This document shows positions 1 through 6,212 of a DNA stretch of 9,237 nucleotides, piece after piece. The stretch's first letter is position 1. Every line of letters starts with the position of its first letter. Source of the DNA: Methanobrevibacter thaueri (lineage in GTDB: Archaea; Methanobacteriota; Methanobacteria; Methanobacteriales; Methanobacteriaceae). The position numbers were made by a program, and so were the translations under genes. The notes beneath the pieces were generated by a model that made no database searches, was not told where the DNA came from, and saw only the letters and a list, made by a program, of their open reading frames with translations. The DNA is taken from NCBI RefSeq assembly GCF_015062905.1, contig NZ_SUTK01000055.1:1-9237 (forward strand), given 5' to 3'.

Positions 1-98
1 ATAAGATGGTACTTGTTACATTTTTGGTTTCAAAAAAATTTAATTAATAGTAAAAACAATAGAATATATTGTCGTAGAGAGTAAAAGTGTGGGATATT
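1..98 (+). promoter_or_regulatory. Upstream region and putative promoter of the nnr-sfsA operon
   Basis: The stretch is very AT-rich and I see no convincing gene end in it. One frame stays open from position 1 to a TAA at 82-84, but its translation is short and resembles nothing I recognise. The best TATA candidate is AATATATT at 63-70. The usual archaeal spacing of about 27 nt would place transcription start near 93-94, a few bases before the ATG at 99. A second AT-rich box (TTAATTAATA, 40-49) is an alternative that would give a leader of roughly 25 nt. No strong ribosome binding site precedes the ATG, which fits a nearly leaderless message. All of this is pattern matching. Confidence 0.4.
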
Positions 99-1640
99 AT
101 GCGTCCTATTGATATGATGGTTACGGATTATAATTGTGAATATTTAGGTTTATCTAGATTGTGTTTGATGGAATCTGCCGGCAAATCCCTTGCAGAGGAA
201 GTGGGCAAAATTGCGGTTTATACATTTTCAAAACCTGTGAAGGCGATAATTTTTACAGGTTCCGGCGGAAATGGAGGAGACGGTTTTGTGGCTGCAAGAT
301 ACCTGCTGAACAGGGGCTATGATGTGGATATCTATATGCTTAAGGACAATATTCGTTCAAAAGAGGCCAAAATAAACTTTGAAATATTGGAAAACATGAA
401 ACCGAGACTGTCACGCCTGACCATCTATAATTTAAAGACATTGGATGACATCAACAATACTGAAGTCGCTAAAAGCAAAGACACTGAATTCGTCATTGTC
501 GACGGCCTTTTAGGAACTGGAATCAAAGGAAATCTTCAGGCCAATGTCAGAAGGGCAATCGAGATAATCAACCAGTCAAGTGGCGTTAAGATAAGTGTGG
601 ATGTGCCTTCAGGAATGGATCCGCTGACCGGTGAGGTGAGCGACCTTGCCGTGGTTCCGGATTATACAATCAGCTTTCATAAAATTAAAACAGGCATAGG
701 GGATGCCGATGAGGAACTTGTCGGCGGCCTTGTAACTGCTGATATTGGAATTCCATTCGAAGCGGAATACTTTGTAAACTATGGTGACTTTTTAAGACTC
801 AAAAACAGGGATGAAAAATCACATAAGGGAAATAACGGAAGATTGCTGATTGTCGGAGGAAGCAAGGATTATTCTGGCGCTCCGGCAATTGCGGGAATGG
901 CAGCAATAGGTGCCGGATGTGATTTGGTATATGTCGCAACACCCGAGAAGTCAGCTGAAGCTATCAAGTCAACATCTCCAGATCTGATTGTAAAATCATT
1001 GGATGGGGAGAAGTTATCACTAATTCATTCCAGTGAAATATTGGAGTTGGCTGATAATGTTGATTGCGTTTTGATAGGTCCTGGCGCCGGAATTGATAAG
1101 GAAACTTCAAAATTATTCAATGTACTTGTTGCAAAAATCAAAAAGCCAATTGTTTTGGATGCTGATGCCTTAAAGCAGGTTGAACTGTCATTAATCAAAA
1201 ACCGTGACGATATCATATTGACTCCTCATATTTTTGAGTTCAAATCATTATTCAACATCGATAATGATTTGAAGCTTGACATAGACTCCTATGACTTTAA
1301 AAAGGTCGATGAAAACATCACTGAGTTTCTGCAGATCACTCGCCAAATCAATGGAACAGTTATTGTTAAGGGCCAGTATGACTTGATATTGTCCGGAACA
1401 AGATTCAGAATAAATAGGTCTGGAAATGCCGGAATGACTGTTGGAGGAACAGGTGATGCACTTTCAGGAATATGCGCTAGCCTGCTTACACAGGACTTAA
1501 ATCCATTCGATTGCGCATGCTTGGGTGTTTTCATCAACGGCCTTGCCGGTGAAACAGCCTTTGATGTTAAAGGAAATGGATTTTCGGCAACAGATTTGGT
1601 ATCTTACATAGGCGGCGTGATTAGGGATGGATTACGTTAA
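99..1640 (+). CDS. nnr: Bifunctional NAD(P)H-hydrate epimerase / ADP-dependent NAD(P)H-hydrate dehydratase
   Basis: This enzyme repairs NAD(P)H that has been hydrated by heat or by side reactions. The N-terminal NnrE domain (about 1-215) interconverts the R and S hydrates. The C-terminal NnrD domain (about 235-513) dehydrates the S form using ADP. It should be cytosolic. Numbering from the ATG at 99, visible NnrE motifs are GSGGNGGDG (54-62), VDGLLGTG (134-141) and SVDVPSGMDP (166-175). NnrD motifs are the HKGNNGRLLIVGGS entry (about 242-255), GPGAG (327-331), LDADALK (353-359), TPHIFEF (375-381) and GNAGMTVGGTGD (442-453), whose last Asp matches the catalytic Asp of the ribokinase-like fold. 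The length of 513 residues is normal for the fused form. An in-frame GTG at 87 would add four residues, but the family normally begins close to the MRPID-like segment and the TATA spacing also favours 99. It overlaps sfsA by 14 nt, so the two are probably co-transcribed. Confidence 0.95.
   Translation: MRPIDMMVTDYNCEYLGLSRLCLMESAGKSLAEEVGKIAVYTFSKPVKAIIFTGSGGNGGDGFVAARYLLNRGYDVDIYMLKDNIRSKEAKINFEILENMKPRLSRLTIYNLKTLDDINNTEVAKSKDTEFVIVDGLLGTGIKGNLQANVRRAIEIINQSSGVKISVDVPSGMDPLTGEVSDLAVVPDYTISFHKIKTGIGDADEELVGGLVTADIGIPFEAEYFVNYGDFLRLKNRDEKSHKGNNGRLLIVGGSKDYSGAPAIAGMAAIGAGCDLVYVATPEKSAEAIKSTSPDLIVKSLDGEKLSLIHSSEILELADNVDCVLIGPGAGIDKETSKLFNVLVAKIKKPIVLDADALKQVELSLIKNRDDIILTPHIFEFKSLFNIDNDLKLDIDSYDFKKVDENITEFLQITRQINGTVIVKGQYDLILSGTRFRINRSGNAGMTVGGTGDALSGICASLLTQDLNPFDCACLGVFINGLAGETAFDVKGNGFSATDLVSYIGGVIRDGLR
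1617..1621 (+). promoter_or_regulatory. Ribosome binding site for sfsA inside the nnr 3' end
   Basis: GTGAT, part of the archaeal GGTGAT consensus complementary to the 16S 3' end, lies five bases before the ATG at 1627 and within the last codons of nnr. It supports translation of sfsA from the shared nnr message and supports the chosen start. Confidence 0.55.
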
Positions 1641-2340
1641 GGGAATCTTTAAGAATCGTCCAAACAGGTTCATTGCCGAGGTTGAGGTTGATGGCAATTT
1701 GGAAATCGCTCATGTGCCAAATACCGGAAGGTGCAGGGAGTTGCTGGTCGAAAATGCTGTCGTTTGGCTTGAACCGTCCAGCAATCCGAACCGCAAGACA
1801 AAATTCTCGCTGCATTTCGTTGAGAACAAGGGAGCCTTAGTATCACTTTACTCACAGCAAGCGAACAGTATCGTATATGATGCAATCATAAGTGGCAAAA
1901 TAAAAGAGCTTGCAGGGTATTCTCATCACCAAAGGGAAAAGACAGTCGACAATTCCCGGATAGATATATACTTGGCAAATGAAAAAGAGGAATGTTATGT
2001 GGAAGTCAAGGGTGTGACCTTGATTGTCGATGGTGAGGCGAGATTTCCGGATGCTCCAACAGAACGGGGAGCAAAGCATCTGAAGGAGTTAATCAAGCTT
2101 AAAATGGATGGGAATAGATGTGCAGTATTTTTCCTGATACAGCATCCCATCGGCAAATTTTTCAGGCCCAATTGGGAAAATGACCCTGTGTTCAGCCAAA
2201 CCTTAAACGATGCATATGATGCAGGCGTGGAAATATTGGTTTATCGTTGTGACAATCAACTGTCAGGCATTGAATTGATTCCTGAATCATTGGATTTTGA
2301 TTTGGGAGAGAGTCTCTCCGATAGCATCGTTGATGACTAG
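1627..2340 (+). CDS. sfsA: SfsA family protein (sugar fermentation stimulation protein homolog), putative DNA-binding/nuclease-fold protein
   Basis: The 237-residue product is close to the 234 residues of E. coli SfsA. The N-terminal part (about 1-75) carries the family segment HVPNTGRCRELL (29-40), matching the OB-like domain. The C-terminal part has an endonuclease-like (PD-(D/E)XK) core: Asp113 in RIDIYL, then YVEVKGVTL (124-132) with Glu126 and Lys128 as the E-x-K pair, followed by the family signature RFPDAPTERGAKHL (139-152). E. coli SfsA binds DNA and was named for stimulating maltose metabolism. Its role in archaea is unknown, and nuclease activity is only suggested by the fold. The gene begins inside nnr (14-nt overlap) and ends 54 nt inside the opposing sirtuin gene. 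The C-terminal acidic tail (about 215-237) is encoded by the overlap region. Confidence 0.92.
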   Translation: MDYVKGIFKNRPNRFIAEVEVDGNLEIAHVPNTGRCRELLVENAVVWLEPSSNPNRKTKFSLHFVENKGALVSLYSQQANSIVYDAIISGKIKELAGYSHHQREKTVDNSRIDIYLANEKEECYVEVKGVTLIVDGEARFPDAPTERGAKHLKELIKLKMDGNRCAVFFLIQHPIGKFFRPNWENDPVFSQTLNDAYDAGVEILVYRCDNQLSGIELIPESLDFDLGESLSDSIVDD

Positions 2341-3015
2341 ACTTGCGGCATCATCATATGGTGTTTCGCTTTTGTTGATTAGCACCAGATTTTTTCCGTT
2401 GAAGTAGTTGATCAATCCTGCAGCCGGATAAACTACAAGTGAAGTTCCTCCGATGATTAGTGTTTCCGCATTCTGGATATAATCAATTGCAAAGCTTAAA
2501 ACCGCATTGTTCAATGGCTCTTCGTATAGTACAACATCTGGTTTTACAATTCCTCCACATTCGCACCTTGGAATGCCGTCACTTTCTAAAATATAGTCCA
2601 ATGAATATTCTTTACCGCAAATCTGGCAATAGTTCCTGTGGATGGATCCGTGAAGCTCCAAAACTTCTCTGCTTCCTGCCTTTTGATGGAGGCCGTCGAT
2701 GTTTTGAGTGATTACTGCTTTCAGTTTTCCTGCCTTTTCCAGTTCAGCCAATTTCAGATGGGCAGGATTGGGCTCTGCATCCTTGAAAACAAGATTGTCT
2801 TTGTAATATGCAAAAAACTCCTCGGTGTGGTCCAGATAGTAACTGTGTGAAACCAGATTTTCAGGGGTGTCACCATATTTCTCCAAACTTTTGAAAATTC
2901 CGCTTTCAGACCTAAAGTCAGGTATTCCACTTTCCGTTGAAACTCCTGCACCGCCAAAGAACACAATATTGTCTGATGAGTTGATAATTTCTTGTAATTG
3001 GTTAATTTTAGACAT
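2287..3015 (-). CDS. cobB: NAD-dependent protein deacylase, sirtuin (Sir2) family
   Basis: This sirtuin removes acyl groups from lysines, consuming NAD+ and releasing nicotinamide and O-acyl-ADP-ribose. At 242 residues it is a single-domain enzyme of usual size. Motifs are GAGVSTESGIPDFRS (22-36, NAD binding), TQNIDGLH (103-110), catalytic His122 in LHG, a zinc site of Cys130/Cys133 and Cys151/Cys153, and GGTSLVVYPA (189-198). The Tyr-x-x-Arg pair typical of desuccinylase/demalonylase (class III) sirtuins is not evident in the FFAYYKDN segment (67-74). Deacetylation is therefore the better guess than desuccinylation. No ribosome binding site precedes the ATG, and the promoter candidate implies a leaderless message. 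The gene is a stand-alone enzyme, not fused to any defence-type domain. The 3' end overlaps sfsA on the other strand. Confidence 0.94.
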   Translation of the reverse strand: MSKINQLQEIINSSDNIVFFGGAGVSTESGIPDFRSESGIFKSLEKYGDTPENLVSHSYYLDHTEEFFAYYKDNLVFKDAEPNPAHLKLAELEKAGKLKAVITQNIDGLHQKAGSREVLELHGSIHRNYCQICGKEYSLDYILESDGIPRCECGGIVKPDVVLYEEPLNNAVLSFAIDYIQNAETLIIGGTSLVVYPAAGLINYFNGKNLVLINKSETPYDDAASLVINDAIGETLSQIKIQ

Positions 3016-3037
3016 ATTATTATTTATATTATTAACA

Positions 3038-3050
3038 AATATTAATTTTT
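3038..3050 (-). promoter_or_regulatory. Putative BRE/TATA promoter of the sirtuin gene
   Basis: On the minus strand the run GAAAAATTAATATT combines a purine-rich BRE-like stretch with a TATA-like TTAATATT (3038-3045). Its centre lies about 27 nt before the ATG at 3015, so transcription would start at or next to the start codon. This agrees with the absence of a ribosome binding site. It shares the 119-bp divergent intergenic region with the helicase promoter. Confidence 0.4.
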
Positions 3051-3071
3051 CCCTAGATTCGTAAATAAACT

Positions 3072-3079
3072 TTTAAATA
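3072..3079 (+). promoter_or_regulatory. Putative TATA box of the Fe-S helicase gene
   Basis: TTTAAATA is a close match to the archaeal TATA consensus. Start of transcription is expected near 3102, giving a leader of about 33 nt. That leader contains GAGG (3124-3127), a short ribosome binding site seven bases before the ATG at 3135. Confidence 0.4.
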
Positions 3080-3134
3080 TGACATTTCACATAATAGTAT
3101 TATTAACTTGTTATTAAAATTGTGAGGCATTTTC

Positions 3135-4787
3135 ATGGAAAACAATGATTCAAATCTTGATTGGATGATATACTGGTCTTTGCCTAAGTATAATCCCAGA
3201 AACAGTCAGATCAGGTTAATCAATGAAATCAATTTCGCAATCAAGAAGGGATTCAAGTATATAATCCTTGAGGCCGGAACGGGAATAGGTAAAAGCGCAA
3301 TTGCCACAACTCTTGCAAACATGTATGATGATTCATACATTCTGACAATGACAAAACAGCTCCAGGAACAGTATCTTGACGATTTTGGGGACATGCTTGT
3401 TGAGATAAAAGGTCGTGGAAACTATAAATGCAACTATAAGGGCTATTGTGACTTTTGTATCAAGGCGGAGTATAATCTGAGAAGATGCAGCACCTGCAAG
3501 TTTCAAATGGCATTCAAAAAGGCTCAGGAGGCAAAGAATGTCATTACAAACTATGATTTCCTGTACTATGCGGGCGTAGCCAATCCAATCTTGGATTCCA
3601 GGGAATTGCTGATTCTGGATGAGGCCCATAACCTGGAGCGCAAGATGCTTATGCTGTCATCTTCAGAGCTTGACAGGGAATACATATCAACCAAATTCGG
3701 TATTGATATTTTCGAGCCGATAATGCATGGGACCAAATCAATCAATGATTTGAAAAGAAATCCCGAATACTGGACAAGATTATGTGATGACCTGATTAAG
3801 GAATGCAAAAAGAGGATTAAGAAGATTGATGGTGATGTGAACAAAACGGTTCAGGTTACTTTGGATGAGTTTGAAAGCGACCCTTCAAAGTATTCCAATT
3901 TTGACTATGTGGAAAAGCAGAACCTTGAACAGGACATTAAATCATTCACTTCAATCGCTTTGGGTTTGGCACACAAGGAACTGATCATTGATTTGCCTAG
4001 TAAAGATAACATATTGAGCAATCAGATGGATATATCAGCCGAATTCAAGCCATATTCCGTTGCCGATGACACTCAGAATCTTTTAAGCATGGGCAATGTA
4101 TGCATATTCCTGACCGGAACTTTGGGAAGCAAGGATAAGTTCTGTGAGTGGAATAACATTAATCCTGATGAGACTTATTACATCTATGAGAAATCTCCTT
4201 TTGATGTGGCCAACAGGCCAATCTATACTGATTTTGTTGGTCGGATGAGTGGCAGAAGAAGGGGAAAGATTCCGAATTGGAAGAATCCAAGGGCAATCAA
4301 AAAGATCAGGGAGCTTTTGGACAGGCACTCAAATGAAAAGGGAGTTATCCATACTTCAAGCAATGAACAGGCGTTCTGGATTATGGAACAGCTGAAGGAT
4401 TATCCGCTTGTATTCGTTGGTGGCGGAGACAGAAATGTTGTTCTGAAAGATTTTACCCAATCAAAGGAGAATCTGGTTCTAATCGGTGCTTCAATCAAGG
4501 ATGGCGTGGATTTCAAGGGGGATTTGTGCCGTTTCCAGATTGTTTTCAAAATTCCCTATCCTCAGCTGAATGAGCAGGTCAAGTACAGAAGGGATTTTGA
4601 TCCAAAATGGTTCTACTACCAGACTGTAATGGCATTGATGCAGGCTTATGGGCGTGGAATACGTGATATGGACGACTGGTGTGTAATGTATATAATAGAT
4701 TCCAGTTTTAAGCAGCTGTTCGAGTATAACCGTGGATTTTTCAATGAATATTTTAGTGAAGCGGTTCAAAAAAAAGAAGTAAAATGA
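3135..4787 (+). CDS. XPD/DinG-type superfamily 2 DNA helicase with Fe-S cluster motif
   Basis: A 550-residue ATP-dependent 5'-3' helicase of the XPD/DinG (Rad3-related) family, probably acting in DNA repair or removal of R-loops and blocked replication structures. Motifs in order: Walker A AGTGIGKSA (47-55), a cysteine cluster at 99, 105, 108, 118 and 121 where the family holds a 4Fe-4S cluster, DEAH box (162-165), an Arch-like region (about 170-310), LTGTL (326-330), GASIKDGVDFKG (451-462) and the arginine-finger motif QAYGRGIR (503-510). Five cysteines are present where four are needed, with spacing C-x5-C-x2-C-x9-C-x2-C, which differs from classical XPD. The protein is shorter than typical XPD. 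It stands alone, divergent from the sirtuin and convergent with argG. It might equally be called an archaeal DinG-like helicase. The substrate is unknown. There is no Cas gene nearby, so the type IV CRISPR DinG role is unlikely. Confidence 0.9.
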   Translation: MENNDSNLDWMIYWSLPKYNPRNSQIRLINEINFAIKKGFKYIILEAGTGIGKSAIATTLANMYDDSYILTMTKQLQEQYLDDFGDMLVEIKGRGNYKCNYKGYCDFCIKAEYNLRRCSTCKFQMAFKKAQEAKNVITNYDFLYYAGVANPILDSRELLILDEAHNLERKMLMLSSSELDREYISTKFGIDIFEPIMHGTKSINDLKRNPEYWTRLCDDLIKECKKRIKKIDGDVNKTVQVTLDEFESDPSKYSNFDYVEKQNLEQDIKSFTSIALGLAHKELIIDLPSKDNILSNQMDISAEFKPYSVADDTQNLLSMGNVCIFLTGTLGSKDKFCEWNNINPDETYYIYEKSPFDVANRPIYTDFVGRMSGRRRGKIPNWKNPRAIKKIRELLDRHSNEKGVIHTSSNEQAFWIMEQLKDYPLVFVGGGDRNVVLKDFTQSKENLVLIGASIKDGVDFKGDLCRFQIVFKIPYPQLNEQVKYRRDFDPKWFYYQTVMALMQAYGRGIRDMDDWCVMYIIDSSFKQLFEYNRGFFNEYFSEAVQKKEVK

Positions 4788-4802
4788 TAGCGTAAAGCTA
4801 TC
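4786..4802. terminator. Two-way terminator-like hairpin between the Fe-S helicase and argG
   Basis: GATAGC (4786-4791) and GCTATC (4797-4802) form a 6-bp stem around the loop GTAAA. The stem overlaps the last two bases of the helicase stop codon and the whole argG stop codon. On the plus strand it is followed by a T-rich stretch (TGTTTAATTTTT). On the minus strand it is followed, after ATTTTACTTC, by eight consecutive T. Archaeal termination depends mainly on T-runs, so the minus-strand signal (end of argG) looks the stronger of the two. Confidence 0.5.
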
Positions 4803-5976
4803 TGTTTAATTTTTGGTAATTTGCAGCTTGAAGACCGTGGTATTTAATCATACCTTCAACTTCGCTTTGCTCGGTTTCTTTGTCTTCAAATGTAATTTGT
4901 TCGATGCTGTGTAAGCTGAATGGAGATTTTCTGATAATAGGTTGGATTGAACCTTTGAATAATTTCATTACGACTTCTCCGCTTACTCTTTCTTGCATCT
5001 TGTCGATTGCTTGGTCAAGGTCTTCTCTTAATGGTTCTTGCCAGAGTGCTCTGTAGACCAAATCGGCGTATAATGTTGACATGTATTCTGCAAATCTTAG
5101 TTCATCGGTTGTCAATACCAATTCCTCTAAGGCTTCGTGTGCAGCGATTAACAATTTTGCACCTGGAGTTTCATATATTTCTCTGCTTTTAAGACCAATC
5201 ATTCTGTTTTCAATGGTGTCCACTCTACCGATGGCATTGTTTCCAGCAATTTCATTTGCTTTTTCAATCAATTGGACTAATGGCATCATTTCGCCGTTTA
5301 TGGCTACTGGAACACCTTCCTCAAATTCAATGGAAACCTTTTCAGGTTCGTCGTTTGCATCTTCCCAGGATTTGGTCCATTCGTAGATGTCTTCAGGAGG
5401 TTCGTTTGCAGGGTCTTCAAGGACATCCCCTTCAATCGCTCTTCCCCAGAGGTTTTCGTCAATACTGTAAATTTTATCGTAGCTTAATTCGATTCCTTTG
5501 GATTCAGCATATGCCTTTTCTTCAGTTCTTGTCAGATTCATTTCTCTGATTGGTGCGACAATGTCCAAGTCAGACATTGCAAGAATGACTGCTTCGAATC
5601 TGAACTGGTCGTTTCCTTTTCCGGTACAGCCGTGTGCAATTGCGACTGCTCCTTCTTTTTCAGCTACTTCTATAATTTTTTGTGCAATTAATGGTCTTGC
5701 AAGTGCAGTGCTTAAAGGATATCCTTCATATTCTGCATTTGCTTTTATTCCACGTGAGATGTATTCGTTTGCAAATTCTTCTTTGGCGTCTATGTTATAG
5801 TGTTTGAGGCCACCGATTTTTGAGGCCATGGTTTTTGCTTTTTCCATTTCTTCTTCGCCTTGTCCTACATCTACACATGCAGTAATTACTTCATAGTCAT
5901 ATTTTTCTTCTAATAATTTAACGCAGACAGAAGTGTCTAAACCTCCGCTGAATGCTAAAACTACTTTATCAGTCAT
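4798..5976 (-). CDS. argG: Argininosuccinate synthase
   Basis: ArgG joins citrulline and aspartate with ATP to give argininosuccinate, the penultimate step of arginine synthesis, in the cytosol. The 392-residue length is typical. The N-terminal ATP-pyrophosphatase motif AFSGGLDTS (8-16) holds the P-loop-like SGGLDTS. CVDVGQG follows at about 34-40. HGCTGKGNDQ (about 115-124) is the second family signature, binding citrulline/aspartate. SIDENLWGR (about 167-175), TIENRMIGLKSREIYETPGA (about 255-274) and IYETPG are further conserved blocks. The ATG at 5976 is preceded by a good GGTGAT ribosome binding site, which fixes the start. argH is not adjacent in this window. The gene is monocistronic, with its own promoter and a terminator-like hairpin at its end. 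Confidence 0.97.
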   Translation of the reverse strand: MTDKVVLAFSGGLDTSVCVKLLEEKYDYEVITACVDVGQGEEEMEKAKTMASKIGGLKHYNIDAKEEFANEYISRGIKANAEYEGYPLSTALARPLIAQKIIEVAEKEGAVAIAHGCTGKGNDQFRFEAVILAMSDLDIVAPIREMNLTRTEEKAYAESKGIELSYDKIYSIDENLWGRAIEGDVLEDPANEPPEDIYEWTKSWEDANDEPEKVSIEFEEGVPVAINGEMMPLVQLIEKANEIAGNNAIGRVDTIENRMIGLKSREIYETPGAKLLIAAHEALEELVLTTDELRFAEYMSTLYADLVYRALWQEPLREDLDQAIDKMQERVSGEVVMKLFKGSIQPIIRKSPFSLHSIEQITFEDKETEQSEVEGMIKYHGLQAANYQKLNR

Positions 5977-5981
5977 AATTA

Positions 5982-5987
5982 ATCACC
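5982..5987 (-). promoter_or_regulatory. Strong ribosome binding site of argG
   Basis: Minus-strand GGTGAT, the full archaeal consensus, sits five bases before the ATG at 5974-5976. It is the best such site in the window, and contrasts with neighbours that lack one. Confidence 0.7.
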
Positions 5988-6014
5988 GTAATAAGAATTA
6001 ATATTCATTAATAG

Positions 6015-6022
6015 TTATATTT
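6015..6022 (-). promoter_or_regulatory. Putative TATA box of argG
   Basis: AAATATAA on the minus strand, preceded by AG, suits a BRE/TATA pair. A start about 27 nt downstream, near 5991, gives a leader of about 15 nt that just includes the ribosome binding site. TTAAATAC, slightly further upstream (about 6028-6035), is an alternative. Confidence 0.35.
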
Positions 6023-6066
6023 CTAATAGTATTTAATAATTATCTAAAAAAAGTTGACAGAAGAAA

Positions 6067-6138
6067 ACTCTTAATTGAGGAAAAATAATCGAGGTTGAAA
6101 GTTATATGTGTGGTAATATGGATACCCCAATTAAGAGT
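6067..6138. repeat. Inverted repeat with 50-bp spacer in the argG-helicase intergenic region
   Basis: ACTCTTAATTG (6067-6077) is repeated exactly in reverse complement as CAATTAAGAGT (6128-6138). Allowing one A/C mismatch, the arms extend inward to 14 positions (6067-6080 with 6125-6138). The structure could be a long stem in a transcribed RNA, the ends of a 72-bp miniature element, or a spaced operator pair upstream of argG. No clear target-site duplication flanks it. A second imperfect hairpin follows directly: GGAGGAA (6141-6147), loop TGTG, then TTTCGTCC (6152-6159). The 227-bp interval (5977-6203) holds no recognisable gene apart from the argG promoter, this repeat, a possible micro-ORF and the palindrome at 6189. 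Confidence 0.6.
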
Positions 6139-6183
6139 ATGGAGGAATGTGTTTCGTCCTTGATTATAATTAGATTTTCATAG
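6106..6183 (+). other. Possible micro-ORF of 25 codons inside the structured intergenic region
   Basis: An ATG at 6106, or an in-frame ATG at 6118, opens a frame ending at TAG 6181-6183. From 6106 it would give 25 residues beginning MCGNMDTPIKSMEE and ending LIIIRFS. GAGGTTGA (6091-6098), a one-base-longer variant of the ribosome binding consensus, lies seven bases before 6106. I do not recognise the peptide. A frame this short can easily arise by chance, so I list it only so that it can be checked against related genomes. Confidence 0.15.
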
Positions 6184-6188
6184 TATAT

Positions 6189-6212
6189 AAAGTTTAGGTA
6201 TACCTAAACTTT
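6189..6212. repeat. Perfect 24-bp palindrome spanning the SF1 helicase stop codon
   Basis: The sequence reads the same on both strands from 6189 to 6212, centred on GGTATACC (6197-6204), with arms AAAGTTTAGGTA and TACCTAAACTTT. It covers the stop codon of the leftward helicase (6204-6206) and its last two codons. It could form a transcription-end hairpin, but the DNA beyond it in the helicase direction is only moderately T-rich. Binding of a dimeric regulator is the alternative. Confidence 0.75.

Noticed and set aside
1..84. Frame open from position 1 to TAA at 82-84, perhaps the end of an upstream gene
   Set aside because: The translation is irregular and rich in Trp, His and Cys, the DNA is far more AT-rich than the coding regions, and it overlaps the putative promoter.
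87..98. GTG start four codons upstream of the nnr ATG
   Set aside because: The extension MWDI is not expected in the family, no ribosome binding site supports it, and the TATA candidate at 63-70 would place transcription start after it.
2287..4787. Sirtuin plus helicase as a defence system, because Sir2 domains and helicases occur together in several anti-phage systems
   Set aside because: The sirtuin is a stand-alone 242-residue enzyme with full zinc and catalytic motifs and no fusion partner. The genes are divergent with separate promoters, and nothing else nearby resembles a defence island.
3135..4787. CRISPR type IV DinG (CasDinG)
   Set aside because: No cas genes or repeat array are in the window, and the neighbours are housekeeping genes.
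5007..5800. Plus-strand open frames of about 60-100 codons inside argG
   Set aside because: They are antisense shadows of a full-length, well-conserved gene, have no promoter or ribosome binding site, and overlap one another in different frames.
6067..6212. CRISPR or tandem repeat array in the argG-helicase gap
   Set aside because: The repeats are single inverted pairs with different sequences. There is no regularly spaced direct repeat.
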